A stretch of 64,000 nt of DNA from Torymus aiolomorphi. Lineage: Eukaryota; Arthropoda; Insecta; Hymenoptera; Torymidae. The notes beneath the pieces were generated by a model. That model was given only the letters and a program-made list of their open reading frames with translations. It had not been told where the DNA came from and ran no database searches. The translations under genes were made by a program, and so were the position numbers. The stretch lies in assembly GCA_036365515.1 (NCBI GenBank), contig CM070874.1, forward strand, positions 43,957,083 to 44,021,082, in the 5' to 3' direction. Of the stretch, positions 50,236-59,032 are shown piece by piece; position 1 is the stretch's first letter; each line of letters starts with the position of its first letter.

Positions 50236-50978
50236 CCCAATGGTCAGGTAGATTTTTAAATTTTGATTCTCACCACCAATTCGGAAACAAGACAGGTGCG
50301 ATCAAAGGTGTCATTGACAGAGCGATTAAATTGTCACATAAAGATTTTAGGAAAAAGAATTTAAATTTAGTTAGAGAAACATTTATTAAAAATAGTTATC
50401 CCGTAGAATTTATTGATAAAATGATTGATGAGAGAGTGTGGGAAATTTATAATGGTGGATTGAAGCAGCGGGTAGATAATCAAACAAGGAATAGAAATGG
50501 AAAGAATGCATATTTTAGTTTACCATATGTTAGAGGTTTGTCGGAAAGGATTAGAAGGGTTTTTAGTAAACATAATATTCAAGTTTTCTTTAGAAATGAT
50601 AATAATTTAGAAAGGTTATTTAGTAATTGTAAAGACAAGGATGATAAATGTTTGAAATCGGGAGTTGTTTATAAAATTAATTGTAGGGATTGTAATGGTT
50701 GTTATATTGGTCAAACGGGTAGATATTTGAAAAAGAGAATATATGAACATCAATATAGTTTACGCAGCTCAAGTTGTACATCGGGTTTGAAAGAACATTG
50801 TTTAAATAGTTTGCATTCTTTCGATTTTGGGAGTGTGGATATTTTGGAACAGGGGATTAAGAATAAATATAAGAGGGAAAGCCTTGAAAGTATTCACATT
50901 CTACGAAATCGGAATAATGTAAATTTAATGATAGAGTCAAGTAAATTAGATAACATTTATCATTCTTTATTAATTTAA
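50236..50978 (+). pseudogene. Penelope B ORF, 5'-truncated plus copy
   Basis: Encodes only the C-terminal third of the family B protein from WSGRFLNFDSHHQFGN onward, including the full GIY-YIG endonuclease (GVVYKINCRDCNGCYIGQTG, YLKKRIYEHQYSLRSS), uninterrupted to its stop. The truncation point is the strand-switch junction. Confidence 0.9.
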
Positions 50979-51381
50979 GTGAGAATGGCAAGTTGGAGAG
51001 GGGAATGTGGAGGGTGGTGGGGTAAGAGAAAAGAAGGGGGTATGGGTGCATGGTATATAAGGAGGTGTATCGCGGGTTTTATTTCAGTCCCTGAGGAGGA
51101 GCCGGAGTAGGCTCGAAACGTCGGACAATGTGGTGGTGGTGGGCAGTCAGATCGTCCTTTGCTAACAAAGTTTTTTCCAGATTTTAATTAAGTTTTTATT
51201 TCAGATTCTGCGGGGTGATTATAAACAAGGGCAATCTGACTGCCATAAATATTAATTATTTTAATTTAATTTGTAAGACTGTAAGACCGATGGAAAAATT
51301 CTTATCAGTTGATATTAAATTGCAGTCGACATAAGTAATATTTTTAATGATAAAACTAAGGTCTATTAAAGGTGGGGTAAA
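50979..51381 (+). repeat. Penelope B terminal repeat upstream of the intact ORF
   Basis: Repeats the 3' non-coding region and continues with GCAGTCGACATAAGTAATAT to the start codon at 51382. In Penelope elements this upstream repeat can supply the promoter; I see no definite TATA element at a fixed distance. Confidence 0.75.
51091..51119 (+). ncRNA. Hammerhead-like core, Penelope B copy 3
   Basis: As the other B cores, with one loop change (GGAGTA instead of GGAGCA); stem and both boxes unchanged. Confidence 0.5.
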
Positions 51382-53832
51382 ATGTTTTTTAGAGATATAT
51401 ATGGGATTTATGGGAAGGTGGTAAAAGATTATTGCTCAAAATGGGTAAAAATGGTTTTAAGGATTGTAATTTTAAAGGAGCAACTCACTTTTCTTCTAAG
51501 GTGTAAAAAATCAAATATTTTTCCTAAACATATTGGAAAAAAATTTGATGATAAGGGTTTTTATCGGGATTACAATAAAAGAGTTTCTTATGATCTACGG
51601 AAAAATATTTTCTTTTTCAAAAATAAATTACTTAACTTAGAAATTAGAGATTTGAATTTTGAAATTAATCGTTTGAATAAATATTTATTAGAGCTTGAAA
51701 GATATTTATATAATAAAATAGAACAGAATGATTTGCAAGAATTTTTTCGTGGTCAAAAGAGGCACTTTGAAAAAGTAAAATATAACCATAGGAGTAAATT
51801 AAAAAGAAAATTTGAATATTTAAAGCATAGAAAACACTCTCAGGTCAATCAAACTAACAATGTTAATAAGGATTGGTTTAGAAATTTAACTGACAAAGTA
51901 ATACCAGAAGAAGTGGTAAATATCATGTCAAAGGGTGCTAAATTTGGAATATCATATTCATCTCTTCCGATCAAGAATATCATCGCTGAGGTAGAAAGTA
52001 GTATGAGTAGTTTTAATCTGGAGTTTAAAAAAGAATGTAGGCGTTCTTTAGTTAAAGTTGTTGATAATTTTAAAAGAGAACATAGATTTGATAATTATTT
52101 GAATAGTAATTTATTCCATGAATTAAAAATAACGAAGAAATTCTTGAGAGAGAATCCGAATATGATCTTCCAAAAAGCAGATAAAGGAAATGTAACTGTA
52201 GTTTCGGATAAAAGGGATTATATTAATAAAATTCAACTTATGTTGGAGGATGATACCACTTATGTGAAAATTAGGAATCCACATATCAATAGACTACAAG
52301 ATAAATTGAAAGAATTATTGATGCATTGGAAAACAAAAGCCTATATTAAAGATAGTATGTTTAAATATTTAAAATGTGAAAATGGCACTGTAGCTAAATG
52401 TTATGGGCTTCCTAAGATTCACAAAGAACAGTTGACATATAGAATAATAATATCATCGATAAATTTTCCGACGTATAGACTTGCTAGATTTTTGTCTAAT
52501 ATATTGTTCAAGATAGTGGGTAAAACAAATTCATATATTAAAGATAGTTGGAGTTTTTATGGTATAATGAAAGATATTATTATTCCGAATGATCATAGGA
52601 TGGTTTCATTGGATGTAGTATCTTTGTTTACAAATATACCTTTAGAGTTGTTGAATGATATTATACAAGATAAATGGTCTGAAATTAAAGTACATACTAG
52701 TTTAACAAAAGATGAATTTATAAAGGCACTTAATTTGGTTTTTAAAAACACAATTTTTTCTTTTGATAATAGTCTATATGAACAAAGATATGGTTGTCCA
52801 ATGGGATCACCTTTGTCACCTGTTATAGCCAATTTAGTAATGGAAAAATTGGAAAGTATTGCTTTGTCTAAGTTGGTTTTTCAGCCAATTATTTTTAAAA
52901 GATATGTTGATGACATTTTTGCAGTTGTACCAGAATGTTTTGTGGATGAAATGGTGGATGTGTTTAATTCTATCCATGATAGAATTAAATTCACAAAAGA
53001 AGTTGAGAAAGATTATCAATTGAGTTTTTTAGATATTAGAGTCATTAGAGGTAATAATAATAGAGTGAAATTAGATTGGTATAGAAAACCTACATGGTCA
53101 GGTAGATTTTTAAATTTTGATTCTCACCACCAATTCGGAAACAAGACAGGTGCGATCAAAGGTGTCATTGACAGAGCGATTAAATTGTCACATAAAGATT
53201 TTAGGAAAAAGAATTTAAATTTAGTTAGAGAAACATTTATTAAAAATAGTTATCCCGTAGAATTTATTGATAAAATGATTGATGAGAGAGTGTGGGAAAT
53301 TTATAATGGTGGATTGAAGCAGCGGGTAGATAATCAAACAAGGAATAGAAATGGAAAGAATGCATATTTTAGTTTACCATATGTTAGAGGTTTGTCGGAA
53401 AGGATTAGAAGGGTTTTTAGTAAACATAATATTCAAGTTTTCTTTAGAAATGATAATAATTTAGAAAGGTTATTTAGTAATTGTAAAGACAAGGATGATA
53501 AATGTTTGAAATCGGGAGTTGTTTATAAAATTAATTGTAGGGATTGTAATGGTTGTTATATTGGTCAAACGGGTAGATATTTGAAAAAGAGAATATATGA
53601 ACATCAATATAGTTTACGCAGCTCAAGTTGTACATCGGGTTTGAAAGAACATTGTTTAAATAGTTTGCATTCTTTCGATTTTGGGAGTGTGGATATTTTG
53701 GAACAGGGGATTAAGAATAAATATAAGAGGGAAAGCCTTGAAAGTATTCACATTCTAAGAAATCGGAATAATGTAAATTTAATGATAGAGTCAAGTAAAT
53801 TAGATAACATTTATCATTCTTTATTAATTTAA
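51382..53832 (+). CDS. Intact Penelope-like reverse transcriptase with GIY-YIG endonuclease
   Basis: 816 residues without a break, the usual length for endonuclease-bearing Penelope proteins. Residues 1-200 are Lys/Asn-rich and partly coiled coil. The RT begins near NPNMIFQKADKGNVTVVSDK (about 261), followed by YGLPKIHK, motif A VSLDVVSLFTNIPL, motif B GCPMGSPLSPVIANLVME, and motif C FKRYVDDIFAVV with the catalytic Asp pair, then LSFLDIRV. The endonuclease has GVVYKINCRDCNGCYIGQTG, the conserved Arg/His/Glu region KRIYEHQ, and a downstream ESLESIHI. It would nick target DNA and copy the element RNA. Both flanks carry terminal repeats, so the copy appears complete. Confidence 0.95.
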   Translation: MFFRDIYGIYGKVVKDYCSKWVKMVLRIVILKEQLTFLLRCKKSNIFPKHIGKKFDDKGFYRDYNKRVSYDLRKNIFFFKNKLLNLEIRDLNFEINRLNKYLLELERYLYNKIEQNDLQEFFRGQKRHFEKVKYNHRSKLKRKFEYLKHRKHSQVNQTNNVNKDWFRNLTDKVIPEEVVNIMSKGAKFGISYSSLPIKNIIAEVESSMSSFNLEFKKECRRSLVKVVDNFKREHRFDNYLNSNLFHELKITKKFLRENPNMIFQKADKGNVTVVSDKRDYINKIQLMLEDDTTYVKIRNPHINRLQDKLKELLMHWKTKAYIKDSMFKYLKCENGTVAKCYGLPKIHKEQLTYRIIISSINFPTYRLARFLSNILFKIVGKTNSYIKDSWSFYGIMKDIIIPNDHRMVSLDVVSLFTNIPLELLNDIIQDKWSEIKVHTSLTKDEFIKALNLVFKNTIFSFDNSLYEQRYGCPMGSPLSPVIANLVMEKLESIALSKLVFQPIIFKRYVDDIFAVVPECFVDEMVDVFNSIHDRIKFTKEVEKDYQLSFLDIRVIRGNNNRVKLDWYRKPTWSGRFLNFDSHHQFGNKTGAIKGVIDRAIKLSHKDFRKKNLNLVRETFIKNSYPVEFIDKMIDERVWEIYNGGLKQRVDNQTRNRNGKNAYFSLPYVRGLSERIRRVFSKHNIQVFFRNDNNLERLFSNCKDKDDKCLKSGVVYKINCRDCNGCYIGQTGRYLKKRIYEHQYSLRSSSCTSGLKEHCLNSLHSFDFGSVDILEQGIKNKYKRESLESIHILRNRNNVNLMIESSKLDNIYHSLLI

Positions 53833-54167
53833 GTGAGAATGGCAAGTTGGAGAGTGGAATGTGGAGGGTGGTGGGGTAAGAGAAAAGAAGGGGGTATGGG
53901 TGCATGGTATATAAGGAGGTGTATCGCGGGTTTTATTTCAGTCCCTGAGGAGGAGCCGGAGCAGGCTCGAAACGTCGGACAATGTGGTGGTGGTGGGCAG
54001 TCAGATCGTCCTTTGCTAACAAAGTTTTTTCCAGATTTTAATTAAGTTTTTATTTCAGATTCTGCGGGGGTGATTATAAACAAGGGCAATCTGACTGCCA
54101 TAAATATTAATTATTTTAATTTAATTTGTAAGACTGTAAGACCGATGGAAAAATTCTTATCAGTTGA
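53833..54167 (+). repeat. Penelope B terminal repeat, outer right
   Basis: Follows the intact ORF, ends at CAGTTGA against the 13-bp duplication, and is a few dozen bases shorter than the left outer end. It contains the fourth hammerhead-like core (53945-53973). Confidence 0.85.
53945..53973 (+). ncRNA. Hammerhead-like core, Penelope B copy 4
   Basis: CTGAGGA at 53945-53951, stem GAGCC (53953-53957) with GGCTC (53964-53968), loop GGAGCA, GAAAC at 53969-53973. The G at 53952 is unpaired. GTC lies just upstream (53941-53943), and GTCGGAC follows the last box. Confidence 0.5.
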
Positions 54168-54759
54168 AATTAGTTTGTCAATTATACTTATTTTTGAAAT
54201 ATTAATATTATTATTAATTTTATTGTTAGTATTTAAATTTTGTAGATTATTTCGCTTTTTAATTATGTTTTCATTCGTACTATCGTCAAGATGTTTTCTT
54301 TTTCGATTATAGTTATTATATTTAAACTTATTAAGTTTAGATTTTATATTTTCATTATTAAAGTTTATAATATCATAATGTCCTGAGTCATAATTTCCTG
54401 AAAACAATAAAGATAGAGAATAATCACTTGATCTATTTCCAAATGAATGTATAATATCTGATTGATGAATATGAATGTTAACATTAACATCATAAATGTC
54501 TGTGAAACTTTTTATTTCTACGTCTGTTCCATATATAGTATTTTTTGACATAAATTTAAGATAATCAGTACTATTTAATATTTTGTCATAAAAGTCACTT
54601 CCTAATATATGGAATTTATAATTTTCCCAATTAACAAAAACGTTTTGAACAATGCTATTTCTTACTTTCATATGAAAACTTTGGCTATTATAATAAGAAA
54701 TAAGAAAAACATCGAAACAAACAATTACCATCACCAATAATTTTAATTTGACGGTTCAT
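54168..54759 (-). pseudogene. Helitron OTU-type cysteine protease domain, frameshifted
   Basis: The minus-strand ATG at 54759 opens a frame with the OTU active site IKIIGDGNCLFRCFSYF (nucleophile Cys). A frameshift near 54700 moves the rest to another frame: SFHMKVRNSIVQNVFVNW, NTIYGTDVEIKSF, and SGNYDSGHYDIINF with the catalytic His. An Asn/Lys-rich linker (NRKRKHLDDSTNENIIKKRN) continues to the Penelope insertion and, across it, toward the Rep region. Such OTU domains occur in Helitron/Helentron proteins; their role is not settled. Confidence 0.8.
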
Positions 54760-54800
54760 TTCTATAATTTTTTATTAGATATTAATAACGATGCAAATAG

Positions 54801-55655
54801 CAATTACTAAATAAAAACTTAAGTTAACCTAATCAAAATGTAAACCAAAGTTTAATAGCTTTATCAACTTGATAAATTATAAATAATTATATAAATAGCA
54901 ATTGTTAAATGAAAACTAAATTAACCTAATAAAATGACAACTCTAAAAGTTCAATAACTTGATGAAAATTAAAATCTATATTTACATACAATCTATACTC
55001 TTAACAGGTTTACCCATGAAAATCTCAGGATTATTATTTTATCAAAGTTAATTTCAAGATAAAATATTTAATTTTCTTATACTCATATATTTTTTTAAAT
55101 CATAAATATTATGAAGTTGAATTATATAATTTACCTTGTTTAATATCCAATTTAATGCATATATTAAATTTCATCTATATATTATTCAGTATTATATAAT
55201 CACAATAAGTTTTTTTAATAAAATAGCAAAATAATATTACAAAACTTAAAACACATGTATATTCTACATCGTTTGTCATGTCTAAAGTTTTTATTTCATT
55301 AGGATACGAATTGTAATGACTCAGGGTGTTCACTACAATAGTAAACGTACCATAGCGTAATAAAATCGGAGTAGTACATATGTGTAGAAGAACACGAATG
55401 TATAAAATGATATGTAAACATTTAATTACTTGAAAAAAGCGTTCCCTTTTTCATATTTGTCTATTAGCTTGAATATTCCATATTTATTTCATATACAATA
55501 TTATCTTTTATATTTATTCCTATTCCTTGTTCTTATATGTACATACTAAACTTTTAAATAATAAATCATAGTATTGTAAAAAAAACTTAACATTGGCGGA
55601 CTCTATGTTCAAATTCAAATATTAGACATTAAACTTTAATAACATTATTAATAAA
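54801..55655. other. No gene seen; AT-rich upstream region
   Basis: Possibly holds the Helitron 5' end (minus strand) and the upstream region of the small gene at 55656. Two segments near 54790-54850 and 54890-54950 are similar (AGCAATT..TAAATAAAAACT and AGCAATTGTTAAATGAAAAC), a short tandem duplication of about 100 bp. Confidence 0.4.
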
Positions 55656-56188
55656 ATGGCTGATAATAGAGGTAAGCAATTTTATTTAAACAAAAAACTC
55701 TTTTACATAATGATAAACTCTTTTGAAATAAAAGTCAATTCGAGTATGTTGTTTTTTTTAGAAATTCGATTAGATCATGATGATCAAGTGCCGATAAATA
55801 ATATGGTAATTTTAATTTTGTTATCATCATAAACTTATAAGTTTCCATATAATCTTTATATAATATATCTTTTAAATCTTATTTTTCAGAATCCATTCAA
55901 CGTAGTATTGGGCGAGTTAAGGAACATACGAGAACAATTAGTTGAGTTTCAACCTAATCAAGGTACATATAAAGAATATAAAAATTACTTCAAATTTTAT
56001 ATTAATTTTTAAATTTATATATTTATTTTTCGGAAGTTAATATTATTAGGGAGGTAAATGAGGAAGATTGGGTACCTGTTGAAGGAAGAGGAAGGGGTAG
56101 AGGAGGTAGATTTAGAAGAGGTAGAGGAGCTGGATTTGAAAGAGGAAGAAGAGGAATTGACGGTAGGGGAGGAGTGCAATATCGATAA
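55656..56188 (+). CDS. Predicted four-exon gene for a 94-aa Arg/Gly-rich protein
   Basis: Four exons join in phase: 55656-55671 (ATG; donor GTAAGC), 55762-55805 (acceptor TTTTTTTTAG, donor GTAATT), 55890-55962 (acceptor ATTTTTCAG, donor GTACAT) and 56037-56188 (acceptor TTTTTCGGAAG, stop TAA). The total is 285 bases with no internal stop. The protein starts MADNREIRLDHDDQ, has a predicted helix (VVLGELRNIREQLVEF), an acidic linker with a Trp (NEEDWVPVEG), and a run of RG/RGG repeats (GRGRGRGGRFRRGRGAG). RGG tails usually bind RNA and are arginine-methylated; the cellular role is unknown. The alternative acceptor at 56048-56049 would give an immediate stop. I recognise no named family, and it could be part of a mobile element. 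Confidence 0.5.
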
Positions 56189-57006
56189 CATTGAATGGCC
56201 AATCCAACTACTAAATCTGACAGGTGGCTTTCATATTGTAGGAGCCGGATGAATTTTCTTGTCAAGTTTTGAATTTTGACCCTTTTCATGTAGTGTAGTG
56301 TGAGTCTGTCCGAAAGATCTATAGATCTATAGGTCTGCTGTAACAGCTATGTTGACAAGATGCAAGGCATAGAATATTTAATTTAAGGAGACATGGTTGA
56401 GTCATAAATCTGAGGGCATGTAAAAATTATGAAAAATTTATATTAATCTGTAAAAGTCAGTTTGATTGATTGACTTTTAAGGGGGTGCCATGCTCAATTT
56501 TTACATCGATAAAAATAGGATCTGGCTTTACTCCAAAAATTTTAGATTTAAATTCTTAATTTTTATCCACATATTTGTAACAAGCAATTTTATTTCTGAA
56601 ATACCGTTTTAATACTTTTATAATGATTGTAAGATTCTGTTTTTATTAATTTGTGAATTTGAACAAAGATGTTATATTTAATTAAATGTTATCAGTTTTT
56701 AATTTGTAATAACAAATAATTTCTTCTTTTTTAGTTAAAATCTAGAATATTGTCTAACAACATCAGTAAACTTCTGCAATAAACATGGCAAAATATTCAA
56801 GAGATTTGAAAAGACTAAACACATATAGGAAATTATAGATTTTTGTTTCCAGTGAGCAAACCAAGTTACTGCCTGCCAACACAATAGGATGCCTACGCAC
56901 AGTTTCCAACTGACATAATGAATGCTGCGATAATAGTTTGCAAGTTAATCTTTTTTTAAATTTCCGAAAATCGCGTTTTTTTCGACTTCTAGAGTGGCGT
57001 TACCCC
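56189..57006. other. No gene seen
   Basis: TTAAGGAGACATGGTTGAG at 56383 and TTAAGGGGGTGCCATGCTCA at 56477 look like element ends with a shared CATG core; the rest is AT-rich. It may include the 3' untranslated region of the small gene. Confidence 0.35.
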
Positions 57007-57010
57007 TTAA

Positions 57011-57503
57011 GGTGGTTCTGCTCGACTCCCTAGTCAAAATAAGTGCTAAATGATGAAGTTACCTAAAATAAAAAAAAAAAACCATAGTTGTAATGTGATT
57101 TATTTATTATAAAGTGTATTTAACATGACTAAGATAACTTTTTTCACAAAATGTTGATATTATAGAAATTAGATGTTGTCACTACAAAAAACGATTGATA
57201 AATCACCGGAATTTTTTTTGTTTCTTTGCTAATTTTAGATTTAGGATGGAAACCCTTCATGAGTCTCTATACATTACTCCAAAAATAATAAAAAATGTTT
57301 GTAGTGACAATATCTAGTTTCTAATATATCGCCATTTTACAAAACGTTACGTTAGTCATGTTAAATACACTTTATTTATAATACATTAACTATCTCTATC
57401 ATTTTAAATAAATAAATCACATTACAACTATGTTTTTTTTTTTAACTTTAGCTAACTTCTATATTTAGCACTGCTTTGACTAGAGAGTCCGAGGAGAACC
57501 ACC
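57011..57503. mobile_element. 493-bp fold-back element flanked by TTAA
   Basis: Ends GGTGGTTCTGCTCGACTC and, inverted, GGTGGTTCTCCTCGGACT, with further inverted similarity inwards (CACATTACAACTATG and partner; TTTGTAGTGACAA.ATCT and partner). TTAA on both sides (57007-57010 and 57504-57507). Non-coding. A related single end lies at 31042. Confidence 0.75.
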
Positions 57504-57633
57504 TTAATAAAAAAAAAAAAACAATTTTTTTTTGGCCCAGTTAATTTAAAGAAGAAGCAAAACAAATTTAAAATTTTTATGCAAATAATTGTATGAGTAA
57601 ATTCATAACTAATAAAAAGCAAAACTTTCAGGT

Positions 57634-58125
57634 TTTACGTCTGGCTACCTGTGGTCAGACAGCAGATTTTCCATGGATCCGCAGTTCCTCAATCTACTTC
57701 AATCGCTTTATGCATCAACCGCATGATAAGGAGTATCCGGATCTCTGCCAGCTGCCGATTTCTCACCGGCAATATTTATACCTACGTTGGCAGCATACTG
57801 ATTGCCCGGAACTCCTTCAAATTCTATTCGATTTATAATCCGAAGTATATGAATCTTTATCAGAATCAAAGGCTTGGTCCGGACATATCGCCGCACATAT
57901 CCGCGATAGCCGACGCGGCATATCACTGCGTGCTCAAGAAGAAGAAGAATCAGTGCATTGTGATAAGTGGCGAGAGCGGTTTCGGTAAGACCGGGTCAAC
58001 GAATTTTCTGCTCCATCATCTCTCCACCCTGAGCCAGAAGGGCTCACCCGCTTGCGAGGTCAAGCAACGATTCTCAGCACCGGACTTGTGCTCGAGGACT
58101 TTGGTAACGCGAAAACTGTACACAA
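57634..58125 (+). pseudogene. Myosin motor-domain fragment (myosin IX-like), broken
   Basis: In one frame: [60 protein letters not shown], then the P-loop region [20 protein letters not shown] and LSTLSQKG. The class-typical P-loop is GESGSGKTE, so Ser-to-Phe and Glu-to-Gly changes hit key residues. After SQKG the conserved sequence moves to another frame ([19 protein letters not shown]). The wording of the motifs fits unconventional myosin IX. It starts right after a possible splice acceptor (TTTCAG at 57628-57633), so it could be one old exon or a retrocopy piece. Confidence 0.75.
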
Positions 58126-58170
58126 AAGATGAGACTACTTTGCTTGCATATTCAAGTGTACTTAGTGTTA

Positions 58171-58712
58171 TCAAGAGGACTGCCAATCAAGAGGACTGTA
58201 AGCAAGAGGACTGTCAATCAAGAGGACTGTAAGCAAGAGGACTGTCAATCAAGAGGACTGTAAGCAAGAGGACTGTAAGCAAGAGGACTGCCAATCAAGA
58301 GGACTGTAAGCAAGAGGACTGTCAATCAAGAGGACTGTCAATCAAGAGGACTGTCAATCAAGAGGACTGCCAATCAAGAGGATTGTAAATCAAGAGGATT
58401 TTGCCAATCAAGAGGATTTTACCAATCAAGAGGATTGTAAATCAAAAGGACTTTGCCAATCAAGACGATTTTATCAATCAAAAGGATTGTAAATCAAGAG
58501 GACTTTGACAACCAAGAGGATTTTTTCGTTTAAGAGGATTTTATCAATCAAAAGAATTTTTTCGATCAAGAGGATATTTTTAATCAAAAGAACTTTTTAA
58601 TCAAGAAAACATTTTCAATCAAGAGGATTTTATTAATCAAGAGGATTTTTTCATAATTTTTTAATTAAGACAAGTATATAAACCAAGAGGATTATTTTAG
58701 TCAAGAGGATAT
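58171..58712. repeat. 15-16 bp minisatellite (CAAGAGGACTGTAAG type)
   Basis: Roughly 35 tandem units, near-identical at the left (AATCAAGAGGACTGT and CAAGAGGACTGTAAG alternating) and increasingly diverged and T-rich to the right. It begins just beyond the myosin fragment. Confidence 0.95.
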
Positions 58713-59032
58713 AGTAGATCATGTAAAAAAAATTTCAAGAATAACAGGAATTAATTCTCAGCTCGGCTTCTCACATTAGTAGGCAATTAGTCTCAGTGCT
58801 GAGGGAGCTCTGTCTAAGCATCTGGAATTGCCTCGGTAACCAAACGTTCTTCTACGTATTTTCAGGCGCAGAATTTGGATTTGTCTTTAAGCTAATAATA
58901 TAGCAAATATGCTATATTCATTAATAAGTAATTTAAGATGTACTAATTATTGTCTTATTCTTTTTAGAAATGCCTTTACATTAGTATATTTTTTAATTCT
59001 AGGCGGTGAGTGACTAGATTGTCATCATAAAG
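58713..59032. other. No gene seen; upstream of the mTOR copy
   Basis: Includes two intron-end-like sites (TATTTTCAG at about 58865 and TTAATTCTAG at about 59004), the second 29 bases before the mTOR start codon, so an untranslated exon (GCGGTGAGTGACTAG...) may have been carried along. Confidence 0.4.

Larger units (their letters stand above)
46849..54167. mobile_element. Penelope-like family B, inverted array inserted in a Helitron
   Basis: The 13-mer AATTAGTTTGTCA borders both ends (46836-46848 and 54168-54180), a clear target-site duplication inside the Helitron ORF. The array is symmetric about a junction at 50236: minus strand, a 146-bp ORF end, terminal repeat, full-length ORF, terminal repeat; plus strand, a 743-bp ORF end, terminal repeat, full-length ORF, terminal repeat. 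This tandem-plus-inverted layout is characteristic of Penelope elements. The plus-strand full copy is uninterrupted. Confidence 0.92.
41633..54800 (-). mobile_element. Helitron with OTU, Rep and helicase regions (minus strand)
   Basis: Minus-strand order: OTU protease (54759-54168), Penelope B insertion (46849-54167), then a zinc-finger region, Rep and helicase (46848-42413). At the left edge the minus strand reads a GGGGC-GAA-GCCCC hairpin, A, then CTAG followed by T, consistent with a Helitron 3' end (hairpin plus CTRR, insertion at A/T). OTU domains are more typical of Helentron-type elements, so its subgroup is uncertain. The 5' end was not located; 54800 is a minimum. Confidence 0.75.

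Noticed and set aside
56058..56252. A 64-codon Glu-rich frame
   Set aside because: It overlaps the last exon of the predicted RGG gene in another frame; the acidic peptide arises from the same GA-rich codons, and it does not join in phase with the upstream exons.
58171..58712. CRISPR-like array
   Set aside because: The units are contiguous 15-16-mers with no spacers, in an animal genome.
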